Shown: positions 28,679 to 37,881, counted from the first letter of the stretch. The stretch: 42,666 nt of DNA from Clostridia bacterium (GCA_028722515.1 JAQYGS010000029.1:1-42666); one strand, 5' to 3'. Notes: a model not told the origin generated them from the letters alone. Made by a program: numbers and translations.

Positions 28679-30931
28679 TTATTGAATTTTTAAAATATAA
28701 GTGGCCGAAGTATCTGACTGGAACACTTTTGTCCCTATTTTCTGAAGAAGTGTCTCATTCAGCCTGCTCTCATATTTTTCCCTTTCTTTTGATCCAACAA
28801 AAATATAGGAAATATCATACTGCTTTATCAGATTCCTTACATATTCCTCATCCGAAGACGTATAAATGCTTTCAATATCTTTGCTCTTTACGTTCAGATC
28901 TGCAGTGTCATTTCTCCAGAGCCATTCATGGACATACCATCCCAGCACTGTGGGAAGTCCTGTCATAGCTGAAACCCTCTCAAATCCCGTATAGCTGTCC
29001 CCGTTTGCTTCCAGAACCACAGGGGAGCCTTCAATATTGGCTTTCAGCCATCGGATAGCTGATGCATCCTCGGGAAAATCTGTTTCCAGAAAAGCGGCAG
29101 CGTTCTGGCCTTTATATCCTGACGGGTCCAGAACATTTCCAAACCAGGCATTTACACTGTTTCCGAAATACCCGAAAGTCCAGCATACAAGCACTAACCC
29201 TGCAGCAGACAAAATTTTGAATACCTTCTGTTTTGCCTTTGCCAATATCCTGAGAATGCCATAGGCGATAGTTACTCCAAAAAGCATAAAAGCCTGATAA
29301 GTAAGTTTGAACATTGTATTGGCTCTTGCATTTCCGTTTTCATAAATATCCCTTACATAAACAAATTCGGGAATCAGAACAAGTCCAATAGCACATAATC
29401 CTGTGATAATGGCAAAAAGATCCGGAACTGATATGGACTTCATCAATGAATAAAGTCCTTTCTTTTCCCTGTGGCGCAGTTTTTCCCACAGGATACATAC
29501 AAAAAGAAGTACTGTCAGAAAGACAGGAAGCCCCCACAGAATCAGAAGCTGATAGATTCTGGAATGAAACTGTGCAATTCCCACTCCCTGAAACATAGAA
29601 TCAAACTGAAGAGTAAATGGAAGTACAACAATGTAGGATACGGCAAGAACCTCTACAGCCTGAGCTGCTGTCACAGCCAGAATCTTCTTCGTCTTTCCCT
29701 GAAACTGTATGATATTGGTAAAAAGTACAACACCTCCGGTTACTACAAAGTAGATAATAAAGTCCCAGAAATTGGTAAACCGAAACATTCCGATAAATAC
29801 CGCAGCCAGCAGGATATGGGGCATAAGAAGCTGTCTTTTCCAAAACTGCTTAAGTCCCGGTTTCTCTATCACTGCTTCTTTCATACGGATATTACGCATC
29901 CATGAATACAGAAGACCAGTGAGAAACAGAACAAACATTACGTTTACCACATGAGCATGCAGATCTCCCAGTACAAAGGAATAGCATGGAAATTCGTGGA
30001 TTGTTTTATCCGGTACATCCGGATTATAGCCTATATATCTGGTAGCATCCGGAAACCAGTATCCATCCGGCTCTTTTCCCTGAAGTTTATCCATCCAGGG
30101 AATGATCTTGCTGTAAATTACATAGTGCATATTCCCGGCAATGGAGACACAAAGTCCCGCCAGAATTCCTCCCAGAGAGGGAATTATTTTTTTCTTTCCT
30201 TTCAGATCACCTTGAAGCCTGTCCTTAAGCATCTGATATACCAGAGAAAACGGAAGGCAAAACGCAAATGCAGCCACAAATGTCCGCATAAGATTGTATG
30301 TGATCTCTGGCCTGCTGCCGGATAGCTTAGTCAGAAATACGGCGAAATACTGACCACCGTAATAGTAGTTGATAGTGCCTTCGCTGTACCACAGGTCCTG
30401 TGCAGGAAGCTTAGTGCTTCTCATCATAGCTTCCATAAAACCGTAATCCATAAATTTCTCTGTGCCATAGGCCTGAGGTCTGAACCCTGCCAGGTATGTC
30501 CACAAAAGGAAAAACAGGAAAAACAGAATCTCTTCCCAGTAAATCAGGTTTCCATGACCCATTGGAAAACAGTCGTATCCTTTCTTTACCTGAGAATGAA
30601 AAAGTACCATACAGCAAATGCCACAGGCTATGGAAACTCCAATACAGGCTGTTGCAGTAAAAGGTAATAATTTCACAGATACCAAAAACCAGGTAAGAAG
30701 GCCCGTTACTGCAATGGCAAACACTTTTGAAAAAATCCAGCCTTTATCATCAAATCCCGAAAAAAGTTTTCCGGTAACAGGCATGGCCACCATTCCCATC
30801 AGAAAGGCCAGAAGCCACCATGTCCAGAAAGTCCACACATCTCCTTTAAGTAAAAATGCAGAAAGGCCGGCAAGCACTGCTGCAAGAACCACTTTCGGTA
30901 TCAGAAATTTCATTTGTATCTCTTTTTTCAA
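28679..30931 (-). CDS. DUF2298-type polytopic membrane protein (GT-C-like)
   Basis: Many TM segments; EGTINYYYGGQYFAVFLTKLSG resembles the DUF2298/YYY motif. Confidence 0.75.
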   Translation of the reverse strand: MKKEIQMKFLIPKVVLAAVLAGLSAFLLKGDVWTFWTWWLLAFLMGMVAMPVTGKLFSGFDDKGWIFSKVFAIAVTGLLTWFLVSVKLLPFTATACIGVSIACGICCMVLFHSQVKKGYDCFPMGHGNLIYWEEILFFLFFLLWTYLAGFRPQAYGTEKFMDYGFMEAMMRSTKLPAQDLWYSEGTINYYYGGQYFAVFLTKLSGSRPEITYNLMRTFVAAFAFCLPFSLVYQMLKDRLQGDLKGKKKIIPSLGGILAGLCVSIAGNMHYVIYSKIIPWMDKLQGKEPDGYWFPDATRYIGYNPDVPDKTIHEFPCYSFVLGDLHAHVVNVMFVLFLTGLLYSWMRNIRMKEAVIEKPGLKQFWKRQLLMPHILLAAVFIGMFRFTNFWDFIIYFVVTGGVVLFTNIIQFQGKTKKILAVTAAQAVEVLAVSYIVVLPFTLQFDSMFQGVGIAQFHSRIYQLLILWGLPVFLTVLLFVCILWEKLRHREKKGLYSLMKSISVPDLFAIITGLCAIGLVLIPEFVYVRDIYENGNARANTMFKLTYQAFMLFGVTIAYGILRILAKAKQKVFKILSAAGLVLVCWTFGYFGNSVNAWFGNVLDPSGYKGQNAAAFLETDFPEDASAIRWLKANIEGSPVVLEANGDSYTGFERVSAMTGLPTVLGWYVHEWLWRNDTADLNVKSKDIESIYTSSDEEYVRNLIKQYDISYIFVGSKEREKYESRLNETLLQKIGTKVFQSDTSATYILKIQ

Positions 30932-32919
30932 AACTCATTCACCCCTGTCTTATAAATCCGGATTCTCCCATCCTGTGAAATATAAACTCTCTTATATGTT
31001 TCTGCGATCACGTCTTCTCTGCATTTATGCTGTTCAAATTCCATTCCTTCTTCAAACAGAATATAAGTTATTTTCTCCTGACTGATCACGTTTTTCAGAG
31101 TTTCCGGCTCAGATGCCGTATAGGCTTCCACAGCCCGGTCTGCCCTGTAATTTGTATCATATCCTGCAGACCAGGCATAATAAGGCCATCCGCAGTATAG
31201 CATTACTCCAGACATAGTAACCTCATTCATACTATATTCGGGAGTCAGAAGCAGGTCATTCTTTCCCAGGTGATCCTCCAGCCATACTGTAAGGTCACTG
31301 TTCATGTCAACAGGCACCCTTCTGCCTGGTCCATTTTCCTTAAGGATCACTGCAAAATCATACAAACCGGTTGCCGTAAGATTTATGATCAGTATCACGG
31401 CAAGGATTCTGCGAAAAATCTTTCCGTCCCACAGTCTGCATATTGCCCATGCCCATATTATAGCAAGAAATGCATATGAAATCATAATATATTTATGGTT
31501 TACATTTATATCTGGTGTCATAAGCAATATAAAGGCAGATATGGCCGGCATTAAAAAAGCAAAAAGAAGTGTGCGTCCTTTTCTTTTCATAAAAACAGCC
31601 GGAACAATCAGGCCAAGGAAGAAAATCCCGCTCATCCAGAAAAGATAACATATCACACCCCACATGCTTTTATCTTCTGCCAGAAAACCAAAGTAAAGCC
31701 GGGGACTCATTGCACTTCCCCGGATGAAAATCTTCGTCTGAAGGAAAGAAAGAAAAACAGTGATGCCTGCCATAATCAGATAATCCAGTTTTCCGTCTGA
31801 AAAAACAGCAAAACCGCATAAAATCAACAGGCCTCCGATGACTGCAGCTCCATTCCAGAATGCGCTAAGTCCAAGCATCAGGCCAACCATAAGGCTTCTC
31901 TCCAGATTCCTGCTTAGCCAGGCTTCCTTTGAAAAAAGTCTTTTGCCAAACCATGCCCACCCTTTTTCTTCATGAGAAATTCCCGCATCCAGCCAGTCCA
32001 TAAAAACCCAGAGAGCAAGAGTTACAAGCAGCATGCCAAAGGCAAGATGTCTCTGATTCAGATAAACGTTAAAGTTAAACAAACCCCAGTCTTCATTTGC
32101 CGTATATCCTATAAAGGAAGAATTTTCCTTAAGCACATTCCATAAATCTCCTGCCTGTATATGTTCCCAGACAAAACGGAAAAAAGCCATTCCACTTCTG
32201 AAGAAAAAGAAAAAGCATGTGAGAACTCCACAGCACATTTTTCCCGTAATTCTTTTTGACAGCTGATAAAGAAGCATAAGAAAACCAAGAAGGGAAAAAA
32301 TGCTGATCAGATTATATGCTATATCCATACGCATTCCAAGATATTCCAGATTTCCTGCAAGAAACTGGAACATAAAATGGTATTTTACATCAGCTGCTCC
32401 ATAGTGAGGATACTGTGTGGGAAAGTTATTTCCTCTGGAAAAGGAACGCATCATAGCCGTATGGGGAGCATAATCTCCGTACACAGTTACCCCGGAGTAT
32501 AAAATACCGTCTTTCTCATAAAATACATAAAACATAATATATGTAAGAAAGAAAAACAGTATTCCAAAGAAGATCATCTCTTTTATGAAATATTTCCTGT
32601 CTGTAACCACAGGTGTTTTATCTGTTGCTTTTTTTCCCTTTTTTTTCCTGATCAGCAAAACGGTCAGAATTATGGCTGAAGTGGTTAAAGTACAAAGGTT
32701 CCCCCAGAAAAGTGGTGTATCTGACCGTCCTTTTACACTGGCAAACCAGGATATAATATATACTGCCCAGGTCAGAATCAGAGTACCCACGCCAAAGGAT
32801 GCAGGAAGAATAAGCCAGATCCTGTTTTCCTCCATCCGGCTTTCTCTGCTTTCCAGCAATATCTTTGTGATTTCATAACCAATCATTCCTGATATTATCA
32901 AGTATATTACACCTAACAT
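30928..32919 (-). CDS. Polytopic membrane protein, likely GT-C-like partner of the DUF2298 protein
   Basis: Multiple TM segments; YGDYAPHTAMMRSFSRGNNFPTQYPHYGAADVKYHFMFQFLAGNLE; overlaps the downstream gene by 4 nt (ATGA). Confidence 0.65.
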   Translation of the reverse strand: MLGVIYLIISGMIGYEITKILLESRESRMEENRIWLILPASFGVGTLILTWAVYIISWFASVKGRSDTPLFWGNLCTLTTSAIILTVLLIRKKKGKKATDKTPVVTDRKYFIKEMIFFGILFFFLTYIMFYVFYEKDGILYSGVTVYGDYAPHTAMMRSFSRGNNFPTQYPHYGAADVKYHFMFQFLAGNLEYLGMRMDIAYNLISIFSLLGFLMLLYQLSKRITGKMCCGVLTCFFFFFRSGMAFFRFVWEHIQAGDLWNVLKENSSFIGYTANEDWGLFNFNVYLNQRHLAFGMLLVTLALWVFMDWLDAGISHEEKGWAWFGKRLFSKEAWLSRNLERSLMVGLMLGLSAFWNGAAVIGGLLILCGFAVFSDGKLDYLIMAGITVFLSFLQTKIFIRGSAMSPRLYFGFLAEDKSMWGVICYLFWMSGIFFLGLIVPAVFMKRKGRTLLFAFLMPAISAFILLMTPDINVNHKYIMISYAFLAIIWAWAICRLWDGKIFRRILAVILIINLTATGLYDFAVILKENGPGRRVPVDMNSDLTVWLEDHLGKNDLLLTPEYSMNEVTMSGVMLYCGWPYYAWSAGYDTNYRADRAVEAYTASEPETLKNVISQEKITYILFEEGMEFEQHKCREDVIAETYKRVYISQDGRIRIYKTGVNEF

Positions 32920-32968
32920 GGATTCCCCCTGTATTTATGTATTCTTAATGTATTGTAACACGTAAAAT

Positions 32969-32985
32969 CTGTCATTAAAAGACAG
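32969..32985 (-). terminator. Weak hairpin/terminator after the amidase gene
   Basis: CTGTC-ttttaat-GACAG followed by ATTTTA on the minus strand. Confidence 0.4.
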
Positions 32986-33003
32986 TTCACATAAAATATA
33001 ATT

Positions 33004-33693
33004 CTAGTCTTTATCCAGGTAATTACAGATTCCATCCGTAACAGCCTGTGCAACCTTTTCCTGATATTCTTCTGTCTGAAGAAGAGAAGCCTCAGAAGGA
33101 TTGGTCAGGAAACCGCATTCCACAATATTGAGCACACCTTCGCTTCTTTTCAGAAGATAATATGTTCTGTCCCCTTTAGGGGATCTTGGACGCTTTACTT
33201 TAAGCTGATCATTAAGCTGTGCCTGAAGTGCCTGTGCCAGCTTTTCCCCCTCCACCGAATCTTTATAATAAAAAACCTGTGGGCCATACACAGCCGGGTC
33301 ACTGTAACTGTTCTGATGTATACTGACTGAAAGAACAGGCTTATATTTGCTTATCAGAGCAATTCTGTTCTGAAGATCCTGGGCTTTCTGATTACGGCTG
33401 TTTTCTTCATACAGTCCCTTATCCTCTTCCCTGGTCATAATAACTTTAAATCCTTTTTTCTCCAGATTTTTTTTCAGTTTTTCAGAAATGGAAAGATTTA
33501 TTCCTTTCTCCTCAAGTCCATTTACTCCGATCATTCCGGGATCATCTCCTCCATGTCCCGCATCCACCAGTATAACATTGTTTACATCAGTAGCATTCAT
33601 TTCCTGCACTGTTTTTGCCGCTTCCCTTGAGAGAAAAAAGAAACTTACAAGGAGAAGGCAGGCCATAACCAGCTCTATAATATTTTTTTTCAA
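33004..33693 (-). CDS. N-acetylmuramoyl-L-alanine amidase (Amidase_3, CwlD-like)
   Basis: VDAGHGGDDPGMIGVNG, SVSIHQNSY, NIVECGFLTNPSEA. Proposed TTG start at 33693 with SD AGAGGG 10 nt upstream (longest ORF starts at 33720). Confidence 0.9.
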   Translation of the reverse strand: MKKNIIELVMACLLLVSFFFLSREAAKTVQEMNATDVNNVILVDAGHGGDDPGMIGVNGLEEKGINLSISEKLKKNLEKKGFKVIMTREEDKGLYEENSRNQKAQDLQNRIALISKYKPVLSVSIHQNSYSDPAVYGPQVFYYKDSVEGEKLAQALQAQLNDQLKVKRPRSPKGDRTYYLLKRSEGVLNIVECGFLTNPSEASLLQTEEYQEKVAQAVTDGICNYLDKD

Positions 33694-33696
33694 TGG

Positions 33697-33748
33697 AAAA
33701 ACACCCTCTGGCATATTCATTTTAATATATGTGTCAGAGAGTGTTTTT
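33697..33748 (-). promoter_or_regulatory. Inverted repeat spanning the GH18/amidase junction (terminator or SD-sequestering hairpin)
   Basis: Minus strand AAAAACACTCTCTG - 24 nt - CAGAGGGTGTTTTT; 14-bp arms with one G.U. The downstream arm contains the SD AGAGGG. Confidence 0.6.
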
Positions 33749-33762
33749 AGTAAATCCTTTTT

Positions 33763-35409
33763 CTAATGTATATTGTCGGTAATAACCTGCCAGATGCTGC
33801 TGTTTTCAAAGCCAAGTTTCCATTCGGCAATACCTGCCAGCTTATACTTAGGCACCAGTTTAGCTCTCACTGCTATGGACTGTGCGTCTTCAAGCCAGAT
33901 CTGATAAGTAGTATTATCCTTCTCAAAGGTACCATAATTCTGTGAAGTATTCTTGTCCCAGTAGGTTTCCACCTGGTTATCCGCAATGATCTGCTGTGCC
34001 TGATCCATTCCGATCGCATCGCTTGTCACTGCTCCACCTGATGTCTTCCACAGTCTGGTATAAAAAGGCACTGCACTGATCAGACGCTCTGCGGGAATCT
34101 TCTCCAGCATATCCTGAATGCCCTTTTCCACCCAGGGCAGAGATGCCACAGAGCCTGCGTCAGAGCCTGCATAATGCTCATCATATCCCATCATTATTAC
34201 ATAATCTGCAACTTTTCCCTGTTCCGCCCAGTTATAATGGCTTGTAAAATCCTCAGGTACAGGATTATCCACTGAAAGTATCAGATTGTTCTTATGGCAC
34301 TCTATGCAAAGCTCCCGCAGGAATTCAAGGAAATGTGCACCTGCATCCTCACTTAAGGCTTCAAAATCCACATTAATACCATCCAGGCCAACTTCACATG
34401 CACTCTGAATAAGCTGGCTGATCACATTCTGTCTTGCAGATGTGTCAGATAAAAAATCTGTTGTGCTCACATCCTGAGTAAAGTTATCAATCAATCCCCA
34501 GACTTTCATCCCCATCTCATGTGCCTGATTCACATAATCCGCACTTGCAATGCTGTTTATATTGCCGGAATTATCTGCCAGGCAATACCAGGTAGGGGAT
34601 ATGACATTTACTCCCGTAATATTGGCAATGTCATTAGCAAAATTACTATTTGCCTCCGCAGCCATTATCTGATGCCATACCAGATTAACAGGTTCTTCCA
34701 TAGTAATACGTGTATACTGTTCTCCCTGGAAGTTTCTCTCGAATGTGGTCTTCTCCACGTCTCCCAGTTTCTTTTTCTCCACATACCCTATATATCCGTC
34801 ATCTGTCGCAACCTTATCCCAATTCTCCATTTCTTCAACAAAACGAAGGACAGTTCCCTCAGCCACTTCCGTAAGGACAGGAGATTTAATTCCTCCCTGA
34901 TAACGGATATACGTCTGTTTTTTTACTTTAACTGTCTTAACCCTGTTAAAATGGTTCTGAATAGCCACTCTGTACGGTTCCTGAGAGATATAGGCATCTA
35001 TGTCTGTGTACCTCTGTATATAGGAAAGACTCAGATAAATTGTACCATCCCTGAGCCATACATCTGAATCCGGCTCAGAAGAAGCAGGAGCGTATGTAAG
35101 CTCAGATGGTGTAGCATACAGCATCTGCTGACCGGAAGCATCCCAGTAATATCTCTGATTCAGATTCTGGCTTACCACATCATAAGGCAGATAAACTCTG
35201 TCACCGGATATAATACCTCTCTGCTCCAGTTTCTCTGTTCCCAGAATAATAGCCGCTTCATTATCCGCCATCTCTCCATAATAGCTGTTTAAATCCATCT
35301 TTTCCTTCGTGGGTGTATACTTTGAAATTATGTAGCTGACAGTTCCGATCAATGCTACCAGAAAGATCAGTACCACCACAGCCAGTACCGGCTTGTACTT
35401 TCTTTTCAT
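33763..35409 (-). CDS. Glycoside hydrolase family 18 protein with SH3-like domain, membrane anchored
   Basis: LDGINVDFEALSEDAGAHFLEFLREL (DxxDxE-type GH18 motif variant), YVIMMGYDEHYAGSDAGSVASLPWVEKGI, preceded by an SH3-like region and N-terminal TM. Confidence 0.9.
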   Translation of the reverse strand: MKRKYKPVLAVVVLIFLVALIGTVSYIISKYTPTKEKMDLNSYYGEMADNEAAIILGTEKLEQRGIISGDRVYLPYDVVSQNLNQRYYWDASGQQMLYATPSELTYAPASSEPDSDVWLRDGTIYLSLSYIQRYTDIDAYISQEPYRVAIQNHFNRVKTVKVKKQTYIRYQGGIKSPVLTEVAEGTVLRFVEEMENWDKVATDDGYIGYVEKKKLGDVEKTTFERNFQGEQYTRITMEEPVNLVWHQIMAAEANSNFANDIANITGVNVISPTWYCLADNSGNINSIASADYVNQAHEMGMKVWGLIDNFTQDVSTTDFLSDTSARQNVISQLIQSACEVGLDGINVDFEALSEDAGAHFLEFLRELCIECHKNNLILSVDNPVPEDFTSHYNWAEQGKVADYVIMMGYDEHYAGSDAGSVASLPWVEKGIQDMLEKIPAERLISAVPFYTRLWKTSGGAVTSDAIGMDQAQQIIADNQVETYWDKNTSQNYGTFEKDNTTYQIWLEDAQSIAVRAKLVPKYKLAGIAEWKLGFENSSIWQVITDNIH

Positions 35410-35507
35410 TATTTTCTTCCTTTCGGTAAAAATTCTATAACATTATAGCATATTTTCTTATCTTTGTATTGTTAAAATATACTTTTCATATTTTTTTCAT
35501 AATTGTT

Positions 35508-35570
35508 AAAAGCTGCCCGGAGGCATTATGGACATACAGGGGATTTGCCATAAATGATCAGGCAGCTTTT
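35508..35570. terminator. Long bidirectional hairpin
   Basis: AAAAGCTGCC (35508-35517) and GGCAGCTTTT (35561-35570); inner CATTATGG / CCATAAATG pairing. Confidence 0.6.
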
Positions 35571-35582
35571 TTCCGATGTAAT

Positions 35583-35759
35583 GATGCCAGGGTCAAAAGG
35601 TCATAAACCACATTGTGCTTGCACATAAGTGGTTTTATGACTTGTTGACCCGCCCCAAATGAGGATAAAAGTGGGATGTACATCCCACGATATCCGAATT
35701 CGGGGCAGGATTGCGGGAGTGCGAAGCACGGAACAATCCGTATGGCATCTTTTGACCCC
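35583..35759. repeat. Multi-hairpin structured element (three stem-loops enclosed by a closing stem)
   Basis: Closing stem GATGCC 35583-35588 / GGCATC 35744-35749; hairpin 1 35590-35651; hairpin 2 35652-35706 with 18-nt perfect palindrome GTGGGATGTACATCCCAC; hairpin 3 35708-35739 with GTGC-GAA-GCAC. Confidence 0.7.
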
Positions 35760-35768
35760 AACATCAAG

Positions 35769-35939
35769 TTATTTGTCTTCGATAAAATCGAATTCTACAC
35801 GAGCAATTCGTCCTTTTTCATCTTGTACGTAATCTCTCATGTAACCACCGCCCTCTGCAATCTGACAGGCTTTTGCAATACTTCGGGGATTGCTTAATTC
35901 TCCATTCAGATAAAGGGGAATTCCCTGTGAATGATACAT
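35769..35939 (-). CDS. Small protein of unknown function (56 aa; ORF extends to 36044)
   Basis: MYHSQGIPLYLNGELSNPRSIAKACQIAEGGGYMRDYVQDEKGRIARVEFDFIEDK, preceded by SD AAAAGGAG. Confidence 0.6.
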   Translation of the reverse strand: MYHSQGIPLYLNGELSNPRSIAKACQIAEGGGYMRDYVQDEKGRIARVEFDFIEDK

Positions 35940-36357
35940 CTTAAGCTCCTTTTCCAGTGGCTTGCGCAGGTTTTTATTCCTGACTCGTGATATATTTTCC
36001 GTATTCTGCCCTCCTTTCGTGTTTGTATTGATTTTAGAAAACACCTGAAATAGGTTCCCGGAAAAAACAACAAGCCCTGCAGTATTTTCTTATCTTATGG
36101 GAAAAATATGCATTGCCACGGCGGAACACCGTATGAATGAACGGCAAAGATATTAAGAAATAATAAAGGGTGATATTCAGGTTGATACTTTAACCAGAGA
36201 AATTTATATTCTCTGAAACATTCTTCTGCATGTCATGTTTGTTTCTTCCTGAACTCTATTATATGGATTGTTTTCAGAAATACAAGAGGTTTTGGCAAAT
36301 TGTGTTTTTTTTTCTATTTTGTTTCTAGTTTTTTTATATTTATACGAATTCATTATC

Positions 36358-36387
36358 TTTACATTTTACAATTTTGTGTTATATAAT
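36358..36387 (+). promoter_or_regulatory. Candidate sigma-A promoter of mecA
   Basis: TTTACA - 18 nt - TATAAT. Confidence 0.55.
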
Positions 36388-36470
36388 AAAGTAGATTACT
36401 AATATATAATATTACATACCGTCATGAAACAGAAATGACGGCAGATTTTAAAACAGGATGTGATAATAAT

Positions 36471-37214
36471 ATGAAAATAGAAAAAATAAATGAAAATCAG
36501 ATACGCTGTACATTAACTAAAGAAGATCTGGAGGATCACCAGATTAGGATCAGCGAACTGGCCTATGGCTCAGATAAGGCCAAACAGCTTTTCCGGGATA
36601 TGATGCAGCAGGCACAGATACAGTATGGATTTGAAGCAGATAATATCCCACTTATGATAGAAGCAATTCCCATAAGTGCTGAGAGCATTGTCCTGATCAT
36701 AACCAAGGTGGAAGATCCGGAAGAACTGGATACCCGTTTTTCCAAATTTGCTCCCTTTAGAGGAAAGGAGCAGACTGAACAGCTTCAGCTTGATGGTGCT
36801 GACAATATTATTGATATTTTCCAGAAACTTTATGAGTCCAAGTTTAAGAATGCACCGAAAGACAAAGATTCACAGCAGGTGAAAGAAGATAATGGGTCAG
36901 ACAAGGAGAAGATGGCAGAAGTAAACCTGATCCGCCTTTATGAATTTGACTCTCTGGATAATGTGATTGCAGCTTCTCATGCCTTAAATGGATTCTTTGA
37001 CGGTGCCAATACTCTGTACAGAGAGAATCCTGAAGAAATATATAAGCTTGTTATACATCAGTCTTCTTCAACACCTGAGAATTTTAATAAAGTATGCAAT
37101 ATACTTACAGAATATGGCCGTGGCCGGGCTTTTACTCTTTCCGGTGAAGCTCATCTGAGAGAACATGGAGAACTCATTTCAGAGAATGCTCTCCAACAGC
37201 TTATTCAGTTATAA
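36471..37214 (+). CDS. mecA: Adaptor protein MecA
   Basis: MKIEKINENQIRCTLTKEDLEDHQIRISELAYGSDKAKQLFRDMMQQA is the MecA N-terminus; acidic linker; C-terminal domain. Confidence 0.93.
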   Translation: MKIEKINENQIRCTLTKEDLEDHQIRISELAYGSDKAKQLFRDMMQQAQIQYGFEADNIPLMIEAIPISAESIVLIITKVEDPEELDTRFSKFAPFRGKEQTEQLQLDGADNIIDIFQKLYESKFKNAPKDKDSQQVKEDNGSDKEKMAEVNLIRLYEFDSLDNVIAASHALNGFFDGANTLYRENPEEIYKLVIHQSSSTPENFNKVCNILTEYGRGRAFTLSGEAHLREHGELISENALQQLIQL

Positions 37215-37225
37215 CTGTTGGTGAA

Positions 37226-37274
37226 TAAGATAATAAAAACCGGTGCAGAACCTGCACCGGTTTTTATTATCTTA
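37226..37274. terminator. Bidirectional terminator between convergent mecA and DUF1858 genes
   Basis: TAAGATAATAAAAACCGGTGCAG (37226-37248) / CTGCACCGGTTTTTATTATCTTA (37252-37274): 23-bp perfect arms with a 3-nt loop. Confidence 0.92.
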
Positions 37275-37287
37275 ATCGTCCGACTGA

Positions 37288-37488
37288 TTATTCTCCAAGA
37301 AAATCATTAATCTGCTGAACCAGCAGATCTGCATCCATTCCATGAACCATAGCTGCTTCTTCGAGAGATTCCATCTGAGAAGATGGACATCCGATACAAT
37401 GCATTCCGGCTCTCATAAGCAGAGGTGCAATATTAGAATCTAACTGAAGGAGCTCACCAATCAGCATATCTTTGGAAACTTTAGCCAT
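37288..37488 (-). CDS. DUF1858 domain protein (redox disulfide-type)
   Basis: [76 protein letters not shown] motif. Confidence 0.88.
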   Translation of the reverse strand: MAKVSKDMLIGELLQLDSNIAPLLMRAGMHCIGCPSSQMESLEEAAMVHGMDADLLVQQINDFLGE

Positions 37489-37656
37489 CGAATATTTCCT
37501 CCTTTATCTTGCTGTTGATATTATAATACTAAATTACTCAGGAATCAACCAGTATATTAATATTCCGGAAATTTTATATTTTCATTCCTTTTTATTTATA
37601 ATTTTATACTTGTAATCTACTGATATATATATTAGAATAAGGATAAAGCTCATTAG

Positions 37657-37866
<210 letters not shown>

Positions 37867-37881
37867 TTCAGTAGGACGCAG

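Noticed and set aside
35558-35767. 69-aa ORF reading through the multi-hairpin element
   Set aside because: Codes entirely through inverted repeats, starts with TTG, and lacks protein-like features; more likely spurious than a gene.
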